11,487 nt of DNA from an uncultured Alphaproteobacteria bacterium (GTDB taxonomy: Bacteria; Pseudomonadota; Alphaproteobacteria; Rickettsiales; UBA1997): positions 1 through 11,487 of the forward strand of contig CAIYMZ010000102.1 of the NCBI GenBank assembly GCA_903927415.1. The letters are read 5' to 3'. The translations under genes were made by a program, and so were the position numbers. Below the pieces are notes generated by a model, which was not told the origin of the DNA, searched no databases, and was given only the letters and a program-made list of their open reading frames with translations. How positions within the stretch are numbered: the stretch's first letter is position 1; every line of letters starts with the position of its first letter. Positions 1 to 7,156 of the stretch are shown here, in pieces.

Positions 1-453
1 ACTATTTTTTGGACAAATAATAAATTTCTTTCCGAAAAATAAATCAGCGCAAGAGTGCTCAAAACCAGCATGTTCAGAGCCGGCAATTGGGTGGCAGGGA
101 ATAAAATTTTTCGGTAAATTTATGATTCTTAAATCTTTAATCGAACCCAAATCAATCACGACACAACTCGCAGAAATTTTTTTCGTAATTTCAGAAAAAA
201 TTTCGGAATAAGTTGAAAGTGGAGTGGCTAAAACCACAAAATCAAAACTCAAAAACTCGTCGCAAAAAAAAATTAAATCGCTGACGCCGCACTCAATTAT
301 TCCGTCGCTTTTTGCGAGCTCGATTGATTCTTCATCTAGATCATAAGCAAAAATTTTCTTACTGAGCTTAGCTTGTTTAAGTGCTTTGGCAAAAGATCCA
401 CCAATTAGCCCAAGTCCGATGATTAAGGTTTTGTTGAACAAGTTTTGAGACAA
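1..453 (-). CDS. tyrA: prephenate/arogenate dehydrogenase, N-terminal part (cut by window edge)
   Basis: Oxidative decarboxylation of prephenate (or arogenate) with NAD(P), the tyrosine branch of aromatic amino acid synthesis in the cytoplasm. I translated this strand by hand: about 151 residues are open and run off the window at position 1, roughly half of a usual 280-300 aa protein. Near the N-terminus is a Rossmann dinucleotide-binding loop, GLGLIGGSFAKAL, followed by an acidic strand end (FAYDLDEES). Further on are LATPLSTY, the motif DLGSIKD, and the family signature CHPIAGSEHAG, with the His and the Gly-Ser expected near the active site, then ADLFFGKKFIICP. No ATG lies upstream before an in-frame TAA, so the start must be TTG. 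TTG at 453-451 (MSQNLFNK...) and TTG at 441-439 (MFNK...) both fit; I chose the longer one. The gene is divergent from the lipoprotein gene at 560. Family identity is firm; substrate preference (prephenate or arogenate) cannot be read from this half. Confidence 0.9.
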   Translation of the reverse strand, partial: MSQNLFNKTLIIGLGLIGGSFAKALKQAKLSKKIFAYDLDEESIELAKSDGIIECGVSDLIFFCDEFLSFDFVVLATPLSTYSEIFSEITKKISASCVVIDLGSIKDLRIINLPKNFIPCHPIAGSEHAGFEHSCADLFFGKKFIICPKNS

Positions 454-559
454 TTTTAAAAATTTGTTTGGAAATTATTTGAGGACTTTTACTTATTGAA
501 AGATTGGATCAAGAATTTAGTTTTTTTCTAGCTCTTCTTTTTACCCTCACTTCAAAAAC

Positions 560-736
560 ATGAAAAAAATAATTTTAATTCTGGCAATTTCCCTCCTCGT
601 TGTTTCTTGTTCGAGCAAAGTGATAGATGTAAAAAGTCCTTGTGTTTCAAAGGATGATGGGCCATGCGGTCCAAAAAAATCAATCAATGAGTGGTGGCTA
701 AAAAATTCTAAAAATCCTCAACAACAAAATTCATAA
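560..736 (+). CDS. small conserved-looking lipoprotein, 58 aa
   Basis: Function unknown. The protein begins MKKIILILAISLLVVSC: two lysines, a hydrophobic stretch and a lipobox (V-V-S-C, acylated Cys at residue 17), so a lipoprotein signal peptide processed by Lgt and LspA is very likely. Serine at +2 and +3 would favour outer-membrane sorting in Gram-negatives. The mature part is only about 42 residues, with two further cysteines (28 and 36) around a DDGPCGP turn, a Trp-Trp pair and a Gln/Asn-rich tail. It resembles a very short Rickettsia lipoprotein family that I recall as DUF2706, but that match is from memory and unverified. The next gene starts 4 bases after the stop, so the two are probably co-transcribed. 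No Shine-Dalgarno sequence is visible before the ATG. Confidence 0.8.
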   Translation: MKKIILILAISLLVVSCSSKVIDVKSPCVSKDDGPCGPKKSINEWWLKNSKNPQQQNS

Positions 737-740
737 AACT

Positions 741-1127
741 ATGGCTGACGAAAATAACGCCGGAAAAAGTTTTGCTGAAAGATACGCAAAAAAGCCAAGC
801 TTTACTTCACAAAATTTAGAGCAAAGTAAGCCGCAATCAAACCAAGCTTCTAACGTAAGTCAGAATGCTTCTTCTCCAAAAAAACCAGTCGATCCATTTA
901 AAAAAATGCAAGCAGAATTAATCTATCTCGTGAAGGGAATTGATGCCGGCCGTAACGCTTGGTATTATGTTTTGGTTGAACGTCTTAAGGTTCAACTTTT
1001 TTTAAAAGCCTTGAATGATGAAATCATTCACTTGGAAAATTACGGTAAAATTCTTTTTTCAGCTTATGGCGATGAGCCGCCAGTTTCTGTGACTGATCAA
1101 TTGAAAGAAGAATACGGAATCAGCTAG
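741..1127 (+). CDS. hypothetical protein, 128 aa, disordered N-terminus and helical C-terminal domain
   Basis: I do not recognise a named family with confidence. Residues 1-50 are polar and low in complexity (rich in Ser, Gln, Asn, Lys and Pro) and look disordered. Residues 51-128 look folded and largely helical: DPFKKMQAELIYLVKGIDAG, then NAWYYVLVERLKVQLF, then LNDEIIHLENYGKIL and a YGDEPP turn near the end. There is no signal peptide and no membrane segment, so it is likely cytoplasmic. It starts 4 bases after the lipoprotein stop and is followed after 80 bases by ctpA. Tight spacing to the lipoprotein gene and the aromatic-rich, non-repetitive C-terminal half argue that it is a real gene. 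Any role in envelope work is only inferred from its neighbours. Confidence 0.8.
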   Translation: MADENNAGKSFAERYAKKPSFTSQNLEQSKPQSNQASNVSQNASSPKKPVDPFKKMQAELIYLVKGIDAGRNAWYYVLVERLKVQLFLKALNDEIIHLENYGKILFSAYGDEPPVSVTDQLKEEYGIS

Positions 1128-1207
1128 AGTTGTTCTGATCTGAGTTAGTTGGATTTCACGATTGTTTTGTCATTCACCTGTTATTTTTTCTTCCATCAAA
1201 CCTTTTC

Positions 1208-2533
1208 ATGAAAAATTTAAAAATTTCTGCGATTGTAGTTGCCTCAACCTTTATCGGGTTTTTTTCTGCAGTCTCTTTATCGCAAATCGAAATTAAGCCG
1301 ATCAAGTTTGAAAATAAAAATACTGTCGAAGATCAAAAAGAATTTCTCGAAGATGTTATTTCTCGTGTAAAAAAAGATTATGTTGATGAAAAAACTGATC
1401 GCCAATTATCTGAAGCTGCAGCTGCCGGCATTCTCTCCTCGCTAGATCCACACTCGTCATATCTCAACGAAGATGCACTCAAAGAAATGCAAGTGCAAAC
1501 CAAGGGTGAATTTGGTGGAGTTGGCATAGAAATAACTTTAGAATTTTCGGTGGTGAAAGTTGTGGCGGCGATAGATGACACTCCGGCGTTTAAGGCCGGA
1601 ATTAAAACTGGGGATTACATCACGAAAGTTAACGACAAAAATATTGTTGGATTGTCGATTGAAGAAGTGGTGAAGAAATTACGCGGCAAGCCAGGGACAA
1701 GCGTGAAAGTCACGATTTTGCGTAAGAATGAAAAAGCGCCGCTCGAAAAAATAATCACCAGACAAATCATCAAAGTGAAGGCGGTGAAGGCGGCGAAGTT
1801 CAAGGATGTTGCTTACATCAAAATCAATACCTTTTCCGAGCAAGCTGCTGCTGGGTTAGTAGCGGAATTAAAAAAATTAAAAAATCAAATTGGTGAAAAA
1901 AATCTTAAAGGTTTAGTGCTTGATTTGCGTAATAATCCTGGCGGACTTTTGGACCAGGCAATCAAGGTTAGTGATGCTTTTCTCAGCAAAAACCAAGTAA
2001 TTGTTTCAATCAAAGGACGCAACACGGAAGCCAGGGAATACAAGGACGAAGCTAATGAAAATTTAATTCCAAATCTTCCAATTGTTGTGTTGGTAAGCGA
2101 AGGTTCGGCTTCGGCTTCTGAAATTGTCGCTGGGGCATTGCAAGATCATCATCGCGCAGTGGTGATGGGTATAAAGTCATTCGGTAAAGGCTCAGTGCAA
2201 ACTGTAATTCCGCTCGAAAAAAATCACGGTGCGTTACGCCTCACTACTTCGCTTTATTACACTCCAAGCGGTAAATCCATTCAAGCTCAGGGTATCGAAC
2301 CAGATATCGAAGTCACCAACGCTAAAATTGAAAAACAAACACAGAATGAGCGTGATTCAGAAGCTGATCTCAAAGGTCACATTGAAGCGAAGTTGCAAGA
2401 AGCCATTGAAGAAGCCAAAAAAGAGCATCTTGGCGATGATAATCTCGATCTTTACAGTCAGGATTATCAGCTTGCGCGTGCGGTTGATTTGGTTCGTGGC
2501 GTTGATGTTTACAAGTCCGCGACCAAGAAATGA
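1208..2533 (+). CDS. ctpA: carboxy-terminal processing protease, S41 family
   Basis: Periplasmic serine protease that trims or degrades proteins from their C-terminus. Residues 1-26 form a signal peptide or N-terminal anchor (KISAIVVASTFIGFFSAVSL). Residues about 97-170 are a PDZ domain (GEFGGVGIEI, PAFKAGIKTGDYITKVN) that binds substrate C-termini. The catalytic domain follows: LVLDLRNNPGG (237-246), then GSASASEI with the nucleophile at Ser302, Asp313 in LQDHHRA, and Lys327 with Gln331 in SFGKGSVQ. The spacing is the same as Ser430, Asp441, Lys455 and Gln459 of E. coli Tsp, as I recall it. The C-terminal 70 residues are charged and helical. At 441 aa it has the usual length of the CtpA type, shorter than E. 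coli Prc. The stop overlaps the surA start in ATGA, so the two are translationally coupled. There is no clear ribosome binding site before the ATG. Confidence 0.96.
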   Translation: MKNLKISAIVVASTFIGFFSAVSLSQIEIKPIKFENKNTVEDQKEFLEDVISRVKKDYVDEKTDRQLSEAAAAGILSSLDPHSSYLNEDALKEMQVQTKGEFGGVGIEITLEFSVVKVVAAIDDTPAFKAGIKTGDYITKVNDKNIVGLSIEEVVKKLRGKPGTSVKVTILRKNEKAPLEKIITRQIIKVKAVKAAKFKDVAYIKINTFSEQAAAGLVAELKKLKNQIGEKNLKGLVLDLRNNPGGLLDQAIKVSDAFLSKNQVIVSIKGRNTEAREYKDEANENLIPNLPIVVLVSEGSASASEIVAGALQDHHRAVVMGIKSFGKGSVQTVIPLEKNHGALRLTTSLYYTPSGKSIQAQGIEPDIEVTNAKIEKQTQNERDSEADLKGHIEAKLQEAIEEAKKEHLGDDNLDLYSQDYQLARAVDLVRGVDVYKSATKK

Positions 2534-3459
2534 AAAAATTTTTCTTCGCGATTTTTTTCTTCATCCAGATTCCAGCTTTTTCCGCCACTTCTCCGGATTT
2601 CATAATTGCCAAAATCAACAGTAAGGCCATCACTAATTCCGAAGTTGTCGATCGTTATCGTTTTGTCATCACTGCTTCAAAAATCAAAATTAATGCCTCG
2701 CAAGATAAGCAGTTATTGCTCAATCAGGTCATAGACAAAATGGTTGATGAAGAATTAATTCGGCAAGAAGGCGCAAATTTAAAACTCGAAGTTACGCCAA
2801 TCGAAGTCAGAGATTTTATCGAAATTGTTGCTTTGCAGCAGAAAAAAAATGCCACGCAATTCAAACTTTTTTTCATCAATAATGGACTGTCTTTTGATAA
2901 TTATTTGAAACAGGTGGAGTCAGAAGTTCTGTGGTCAAAAATTATGTCTGAGGTGCTAAAATCAAGGGTTCGTGTCACGGATGTTGAAGTGAAAGAATTT
3001 TTTGAGCAGCATAAATTTAACACCGATGTAACAAAATTTTTTGTTGCTGAAATTTTAATTTCTAACGCAGGACGTCTTGCTGAAACAGCGGGGCAACTTG
3101 CCAATAAATTAGTTGCAGAACTTAGGCAGGGTGCGGATTTTAAAAATATTGTTCGTCAATTCTCTGGCAGCATTACTTCCGAAAATAATGGCGAAATTGG
3201 TTGGGTTTCGCAGGTCGATATTGATCAAAAAATTTATGTCGCGATTTCAAAATTAGGGAAGGGCGGTTATTCGGAGCCTGTACTACTAGCGGATGGTTAT
3301 CATATTTTCAAATTACTCGATGCCAAAACCGAAGCTACCATTGCTGATCATGACATGAATTCCGCGCGCAACGCGATTTTTGGAAAAAAGCTACAAAGTC
3401 TTGCCAAGGGCTATTTGATGGATCTAAGGAAGAAGGCGTTTGTGGAAATAACCAGCTAG
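2530..3459 (+). CDS. surA: SurA-like periplasmic chaperone / peptidyl-prolyl isomerase
   Basis: Periplasmic chaperone with a parvulin (PPIC) domain, expected to help outer-membrane proteins fold on the way to the Bam complex. Residues 1-19 are a signal peptide (MKKFFFAIFFFIQIPAFSA). Residues about 22-160 match the SurA N-terminal chaperone region: IIAKINSKAITNSEV, LLNQVIDKMVDEELI, and an FF...GLSFDNYLKQV helix. Residues about 168-263 are one parvulin domain: FFVAEILI, GADFKNIVRQFSG, GEIGWVSQ, and YSEPVLLADGYHIFKLLD. E. coli SurA (428 aa) carries two parvulin domains. This 309-aa form has one, as is common in alphaproteobacteria, so a more general PPIase label is possible. It is the second gene of a coupled ctpA-surA pair (4-bp overlap), which places protease and chaperone in one envelope quality-control unit. 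Confidence 0.9.
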   Translation: MKKFFFAIFFFIQIPAFSATSPDFIIAKINSKAITNSEVVDRYRFVITASKIKINASQDKQLLLNQVIDKMVDEELIRQEGANLKLEVTPIEVRDFIEIVALQQKKNATQFKLFFINNGLSFDNYLKQVESEVLWSKIMSEVLKSRVRVTDVEVKEFFEQHKFNTDVTKFFVAEILISNAGRLAETAGQLANKLVAELRQGADFKNIVRQFSGSITSENNGEIGWVSQVDIDQKIYVAISKLGKGGYSEPVLLADGYHIFKLLDAKTEATIADHDMNSARNAIFGKKLQSLAKGYLMDLRKKAFVEITS

Positions 3460-3477
3460 TTTTTAATTGAAATTAAT

Positions 3478-3481
3478 GAGG
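3478..3481 (+). promoter_or_regulatory. ribosome binding site of the 75-aa gene
   Basis: GAGG lies 4 bases before the ATG at 3486. Most genes in the window have no such site, so its presence supports this small reading frame and its start. Confidence 0.5.
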
Positions 3482-3485
3482 CTTT

Positions 3486-3713
3486 ATGAGCAGGAAAGGC
3501 GGTGAACTCAAAACTTTAGATTTTGCAACAAAGCTTAGTCCAGACGAAGTAAAGGAAGAGTTTGAGAAAACTAAAAGCAGAGCGAGCGGTATCTCAACCG
3601 CAACTGCCGTACAAATGCGTAGAGTAATAAATGATATTTTGGATAATGTGGATGGTGAAGTAACTTCAAGAACAACAGAAGGCAGAAAAGATGGTGGCGG
3701 ATCTGGTAGGTGA
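3486..3713 (+). CDS. hypothetical protein, 75 aa, Gly-rich basic tail
   Basis: Not recognised. The protein is soluble and charged, without signal peptide or membrane segment. It reads MSRKGGELKTLDFATKL, then SPDEVKEEFEKTKSRAS and VQMRRVINDILDNVDGEV, two likely helices, and ends in a Gly/Ser/Arg/Lys tail (KDGGGSGR). Support for a real gene: a good GAGG ribosome binding site 4 bases before the ATG, which is rare in this window; a position 26 bases after surA on the same strand; and a stop 31 bases before the convergent pgk stop. Against it: the small size and no family I can name. It may be the last gene of the ctpA-surA transcript. Confidence 0.6.
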   Translation: MSRKGGELKTLDFATKLSPDEVKEEFEKTKSRASGISTATAVQMRRVINDILDNVDGEVTSRTTEGRKDGGGSGR

Positions 3714-3744
3714 TAAATGAATTCAAAATCGTAAATCTGCTTAA

Positions 3745-4953
3745 CTACCAAACTTTCAATTGAAAAAGTGCTACAACTCCAGGCAATTCTTTCCCTTCCA
3801 ACCATTCCAAAAATGCACCTCCAGCTGTTGAGATGTAAGTGAAATCATCTACGAGGCTACAGGCGTTGAGTGCTGAAACCACATCACCTCCTCCAGCAAT
3901 CGAAATCAGTTTTTTTGCACGAGTTAATTCGGCGACGGCTTTGCCGAAATTTTCGGTTCCGGCGTTGAATGGTTTCATTTCGAAAGCACCGAGCGGGCCG
4001 TTCCAAACTAAAGTTTTGTGATTTTGTAATTCGGTGATGAGGCTGGCGATGCTTGGTTGGCCTATGTCGGTGATGATATCATCATCTTTTACTTCATTTG
4101 CTGAAACGGTTTCATGCGTCGCATTCGCTTCAAATTTTTTTACCACTACAACATGTTCTGGCAGGATTATATTACAGCCATGCAGCTTCGCGGTGTTGAT
4201 GATTTTGAGTGCCACATCTTTCAACTCTTTCTCGCACAAAGATTTTCCGACATTTTTTCCTAGCGCAAAAAGAAATGTATTGGCCATGCCGCCGCCAACA
4301 ACAATGCTCTGTGCTTTTGACGTTAGTGAGTTCAGCAGATCAATTTTTGTAGAAACTTTGGCGCCACCAACAACTGCCATCATCGGCTTTGCAGCATTTT
4401 CCAAAAGATTTGTGAGATTATCTAATTCGGCTTCCATCAAAAATCCGGCGGCGGATTTTAGAATTGCCGGAATGCCAGTGATTGAAGCGTGGGCGCGGTG
4501 TGAGCAGGAGAAGGCGTCATTGACGTAAAGATTCCCGAGCGATGCAAGTTCGCGTGAAAATTCCGGATCATTTTTGGTTTCTTGTTTGTAGAAGCGTAGA
4601 TTTTCGAGCATTATTGCTTCGCCGTAGTTTGTGGCCTCGACGGCTTTTCGGACTTTTTCTCCGACGCAATCATCGACGAAACGAACCTTAACTGAGCCAA
4701 GCAATTCCTGAACGCGTGAGGTGAGTTGTCCGATCGACATTGAAGGTTCAACCTTCCCTTCAGGTCGGCCAAAATGTGAAATTATGATCACTTTGGCTTT
4801 ATTTTCGGTGAGATATTTTAGCGTTGGGATCACGGCTCGGATGCGAGTGTCATCTTCAATTTTTCCGTTGATTAGTGGAACGTTGATGTCGACGCGGACG
4901 ATCACATTTTTGTTGGTCACCACGCAGTCCTTCAAGCGATTGAATCTAGGCAT
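3745..4953 (-). CDS. pgk: phosphoglycerate kinase
   Basis: Transfers phosphate between 1,3-bisphosphoglycerate and ADP in glycolysis, or runs in reverse for gluconeogenesis, in the cytoplasm. The 402-aa length fits the family. N-domain motifs: RVDINVPL (20-27) binding the substrate, HFGRPEGK (60-67), LENLRFY (116-122) and VNDAFSCSHRAHAS (144-157). C-domain motifs: VVGGAKVSTKIDLL (194-207), WNGPLGAFE (317-325) and AGGGDVVSAL (353-362) for the nucleotide, and a C-terminal GGAFLEWLEGKELPGV. All key elements are present and nothing is truncated. The gene stands alone on the minus strand, tail-to-tail with the 75-aa gene and head-to-head with the 65-aa gene at 5065. No terminator hairpin is visible in the 31 bases between the convergent stops. 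Typical Rickettsia lack pgk, while some other Rickettsiales keep it, probably for gluconeogenesis. Confidence 0.97.
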   Translation of the reverse strand: MPRFNRLKDCVVTNKNVIVRVDINVPLINGKIEDDTRIRAVIPTLKYLTENKAKVIIISHFGRPEGKVEPSMSIGQLTSRVQELLGSVKVRFVDDCVGEKVRKAVEATNYGEAIMLENLRFYKQETKNDPEFSRELASLGNLYVNDAFSCSHRAHASITGIPAILKSAAGFLMEAELDNLTNLLENAAKPMMAVVGGAKVSTKIDLLNSLTSKAQSIVVGGGMANTFLFALGKNVGKSLCEKELKDVALKIINTAKLHGCNIILPEHVVVVKKFEANATHETVSANEVKDDDIITDIGQPSIASLITELQNHKTLVWNGPLGAFEMKPFNAGTENFGKAVAELTRAKKLISIAGGGDVVSALNACSLVDDFTYISTAGGAFLEWLEGKELPGVVALFQLKVW

Positions 4954-5064
4954 GTTTTAAAATTTGTGATTTTTGAAAATGGGGAAATAAAAACTTGATT
5001 TCGTGGCATCGATTTTTACTTTGCGCGCCCTTCCAAATTTTTCCAACCAAAAACTTTCCAAAAA

Positions 5065-5262
5065 ATGGGCACTAAAAACAACCCGAAAAACCGGGTTAAA
5101 AATGTTGAAAAAAAGAAATTCAACAGCAAAGAAATCGAACCCGCTTACTACTACGGAGTTCACGCCGGACATGGCAAATACATGGCTGCGAAATATGCCG
5201 GAACATCTCAACTTGCTTCGAATTCTGAAGGCAAGCCGTTGCAATGGGATGAAATTAACTAA
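5065..5262 (+). CDS. small conserved-looking protein, 65 aa, unknown function
   Basis: Function unknown. Residues 1-25 are strongly basic and Asn-rich (MGTKNNPKNRVKNVEKKKF). The rest is a compact Gly/Tyr/His-rich part, EPAYYYGVHAGHGKYMAAKY, followed by LASNSEGKPLQWDEIN. The pattern (YYYG, GHGKYMAAKYAGT, a terminal PLQW) is not random, and I have an impression of similar short proteins in Rickettsiales, unverified. There is no signal peptide or membrane segment. The stop is 5 bases before the hydrolase start, so the two genes are probably one transcript starting in the 111-base divergent gap shared with pgk. A longer reading frame in another phase (5003-5275) overlaps it. I prefer this one because of its composition and tight spacing to the hydrolase. 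No Shine-Dalgarno sequence is seen. Confidence 0.72.
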   Translation: MGTKNNPKNRVKNVEKKKFNSKEIEPAYYYGVHAGHGKYMAAKYAGTSQLASNSEGKPLQWDEIN

Positions 5263-5267
5263 TCACG

Positions 5268-6032
5268 ATGCCTGAAGTAATAATCAACGGTCCGGCCGGT
5301 AGAATTGAAGGACGTTACCATCAAAACACTAATCCAAAAGCACCAGTTGCTTTGGTGTTGCACCCGCACCCGCTCTACGGCGGAACCATGAATAACAAGG
5401 TTACTTACAATCTTTACAAAGCTTTTGTGAATAATGGGTTTTCGGTTTTGCGCATAAATTTTCGTGGTGTTGGAAAATCGCAGGGCAAGTTCGACAATGG
5501 TGCTGGGGAGCTTCTTGATGCTACTGCGGTGATGAATTGGCTTCACGATCAAAATATGGAAGCGACAGAATATTGGATCGCAGGATTTTCATTTGGAGCT
5601 TGGATTGCATTACAAACAGTGATGAGAAGGCCTGAGCTCGAAAATTACATTCTAGCGGCACCACCAGCTACAAAATATGATTTTAATTTTATTGTGCCAT
5701 GCACCTCATCAGGCCTTGTGATTCAAGGTGGCAAAGATGACATCACCAAAGAGGCTGATTCAGCAAAATTGGTAGAAAAATTAGCAGCAAGAGAAGGTGC
5801 GGAAGTTGTTTATCAAGTGGTTCATGGAGCTGATCATTTTTTCAAAGATCACATGAAGGAGTTCGAGTCAATCATTAACAAGCATATCAAACACCGCTTG
5901 GTTGTTGATTCGACAAAGGTGCGTAAGGTTAAGCGGGATAGAAGACGCCGCCGCAAGAAGAAGAATGTTGCGGAGATGAAGCCGGAGCGCAATCACTTTC
6001 CAGTAAAGTCCCTTGCGTCTTTTGAAGGCTAG
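5268..6032 (+). CDS. alpha/beta hydrolase, COG2945-like, with basic C-terminal tail
   Basis: Predicted cytoplasmic serine hydrolase of the small CHP/COG2945 type; natural substrate unknown. The N-terminal signature is VALVLHPHPLYGGTMNN, then LRINFRGVGKSQGKFDNG. The nucleophile elbow is GFSFGAW (Ser in the middle). The acid lies in VIQGGKDDI and the catalytic His in VVHGADHFF, so a full triad is present. The core ends near residue 213 (INKHIKHRL), close to the usual length for the group as I know it. Residues 214-254 form an extra tail holding a very basic run, KRDRRRRRKKKN, which could bind nucleic acid or acidic lipid, or may be only a read-through extension. The last 104 bases overlap the convergent anmK gene. 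It follows the 65-aa gene by 5 bases. Confidence 0.88.
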   Translation: MPEVIINGPAGRIEGRYHQNTNPKAPVALVLHPHPLYGGTMNNKVTYNLYKAFVNNGFSVLRINFRGVGKSQGKFDNGAGELLDATAVMNWLHDQNMEATEYWIAGFSFGAWIALQTVMRRPELENYILAAPPATKYDFNFIVPCTSSGLVIQGGKDDITKEADSAKLVEKLAAREGAEVVYQVVHGADHFFKDHMKEFESIINKHIKHRLVVDSTKVRKVKRDRRRRRKKKNVAEMKPERNHFPVKSLASFEG

Positions 6033-7119
6033 CTGAAATGGTTGGTAAAGGATTTTTTCTGTAAACCCCAGTTGTTTTTTTAAAGCTGATTGGAAGTTTT
6101 AATAAATTCCTAATTCCTAAAAAAGCGAAAGCCTCTGCCTCAATCGTATCGCCATTCAAGCCGATTTCCTCCACTGCTTTTACCGAAATTCCGGTCAGCC
6201 ATTTTTTCATTTCATCCATCATCGCCACATTTTTTCTGCCGCCGCCGCAAATAAAAAGCTCCTTCGGACGTTGACTCAAAAATTCTAAATTTATCAAAAG
6301 TGCCTTGGCATGCATGTAAGTGAAAGTGGCGAGGGCATCTCCAACTTTGAGGCTGTTGATTGGCGATAGTAGCTCGGAGAAGTCATCGCGATCAAAAGAT
6401 TTTGGCGGTTTTTGGTGGAAAATTTCATTTTGAAGAATGCGGTCGGCGAGAATGAAATCGACCTCCCCACCTTTTGCCAATTTGCCATTCTGATCAAAAT
6501 CGCAGCCGAATTTTTTCTTCATCAAATCATCAAGTGGAGCATTGCCGAAGCAGGTGTCGAAAGCCTCAATTTCATTTTCATCATCAGAGTTGAAGTAAGT
6601 AATATTGGAAATTCCGCCGATATTTAAAACGGCGACAGGTTTTTTTTGCGCGTGAAAAAGATGGAAATGGTAGATCGGAACCAGCGGCGCGCCTTGCCCG
6701 CCGAGCATCACATCACGTGTTCTAAAATCAGAAACAACATCAATGTCAATTTTGTGAGCGAGTAAATGGGCGTTGCCAATCTGCCAAGTTATTTGCTGCT
6801 GCGGATCGTGCAAAATCGTGTGTCCATGGAAGGCAACTAAATCAATTTCTTTGCGATCAATTTTATTTTCAGCGAGAAATTTATTCACTAATTCGGCGTG
6901 AAGTAGAGTGAGCTCGTTTTCAATTATTTTAATTTCGTGAAGTTTCGGAGCGTTGTAAATCAAGGCTCTGAGACGTGTTTTAAAATCTTTGCTGTAAGCC
7001 AAATAAGCAGAACCTTTGCGGTGAATAATTTTTTTTCCGTCCGATTCAATCAAAGCCAAATCAATGCCATCCATCGAAGTGCCACTCATTAACCCGATGC
7101 TTTTGTAGAGTTTAGTCAT
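5929..7119 (-). CDS. anmK: anhydro-N-acetylmuramic acid kinase
   Basis: Opens and phosphorylates 1,6-anhydro-MurNAc to MurNAc-6-phosphate in cytoplasmic peptidoglycan recycling. Motifs: SIGLMSGTSMDGIDLAL (7-23, ATP site), VAFHGHTI (95-102), FRTRDVMLGGQGAPLVPIYH (132-151), VLNIGGISNITY (164-175), the catalytic-Asp region AFDTCFGNAPLDD (Asp188) and FICGGGRKN (289-297). The family usually has DTGPGN where this protein has DTCFGN. The core ends near LPISFKKTTGV (342-352). The following 44 residues are unusual, Ser/Ala/Cys/Pro-rich, and overlap the convergent hydrolase gene. The last residues, CGGVFYPA, resemble the Gly-Gly-(I/V)-Tyr end that I recall from other AnmK proteins, so residues 353-388 may be an insertion rather than a random extension. 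The total of 396 aa compares with about 370 usually. It is the last gene downstream of holB, separated by an inverted repeat. Confidence 0.93.
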   Translation of the reverse strand: MTKLYKSIGLMSGTSMDGIDLALIESDGKKIIHRKGSAYLAYSKDFKTRLRALIYNAPKLHEIKIIENELTLLHAELVNKFLAENKIDRKEIDLVAFHGHTILHDPQQQITWQIGNAHLLAHKIDIDVVSDFRTRDVMLGGQGAPLVPIYHFHLFHAQKKPVAVLNIGGISNITYFNSDDENEIEAFDTCFGNAPLDDLMKKKFGCDFDQNGKLAKGGEVDFILADRILQNEIFHQKPPKSFDRDDFSELLSPINSLKVGDALATFTYMHAKALLINLEFLSQRPKELFICGGGRKNVAMMDEMKKWLTGISVKAVEEIGLNGDTIEAEAFAFLGIRNLLKLPISFKKTTGVYRKNPLPTISASLQKTQGTLLESDCAPASSPQHSSSCGGVFYPA

Positions 7120-7156
7120 GCGTTAATCGTAAATTAATTTTTCCTCACCATTAATT

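Noticed and set aside
495..524. Possible promoter TTGAAA (496-501), 17 bases, TAGTTT for the lipoprotein gene
   Set aside because: The -10 matches only half of the consensus in a very AT-rich gap; too weak to list.
4034..4528. 164-aa plus-strand reading frame inside pgk
   Set aside because: Complementary-strand shadow of a fully conserved pgk; Phe/Ser/Thr-rich composition typical of antisense frames.
4995..5022. Possible promoter TTGATT, 16 bases, TACTTT before the 65-aa gene
   Set aside because: The -10 is poor (3 of 6) and AT-rich background makes such matches common.
5003..5275. 90-aa plus-strand reading frame overlapping the 65-aa gene in another phase
   Set aside because: Its first 20 codons lie in the divergent promoter gap, it overlaps the hydrolase start, and the product lacks the patterned composition of the 65-aa frame.
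5942..6023. Imperfect inverted repeat (AAGACG...GCAAG against CTTGCGTCTT) in the hydrolase/anmK overlap as a palindromic element insertion
   Set aside because: Only 10 bp match, and only if 6 bases are skipped; flanks do not pair. Chance cannot be excluded.
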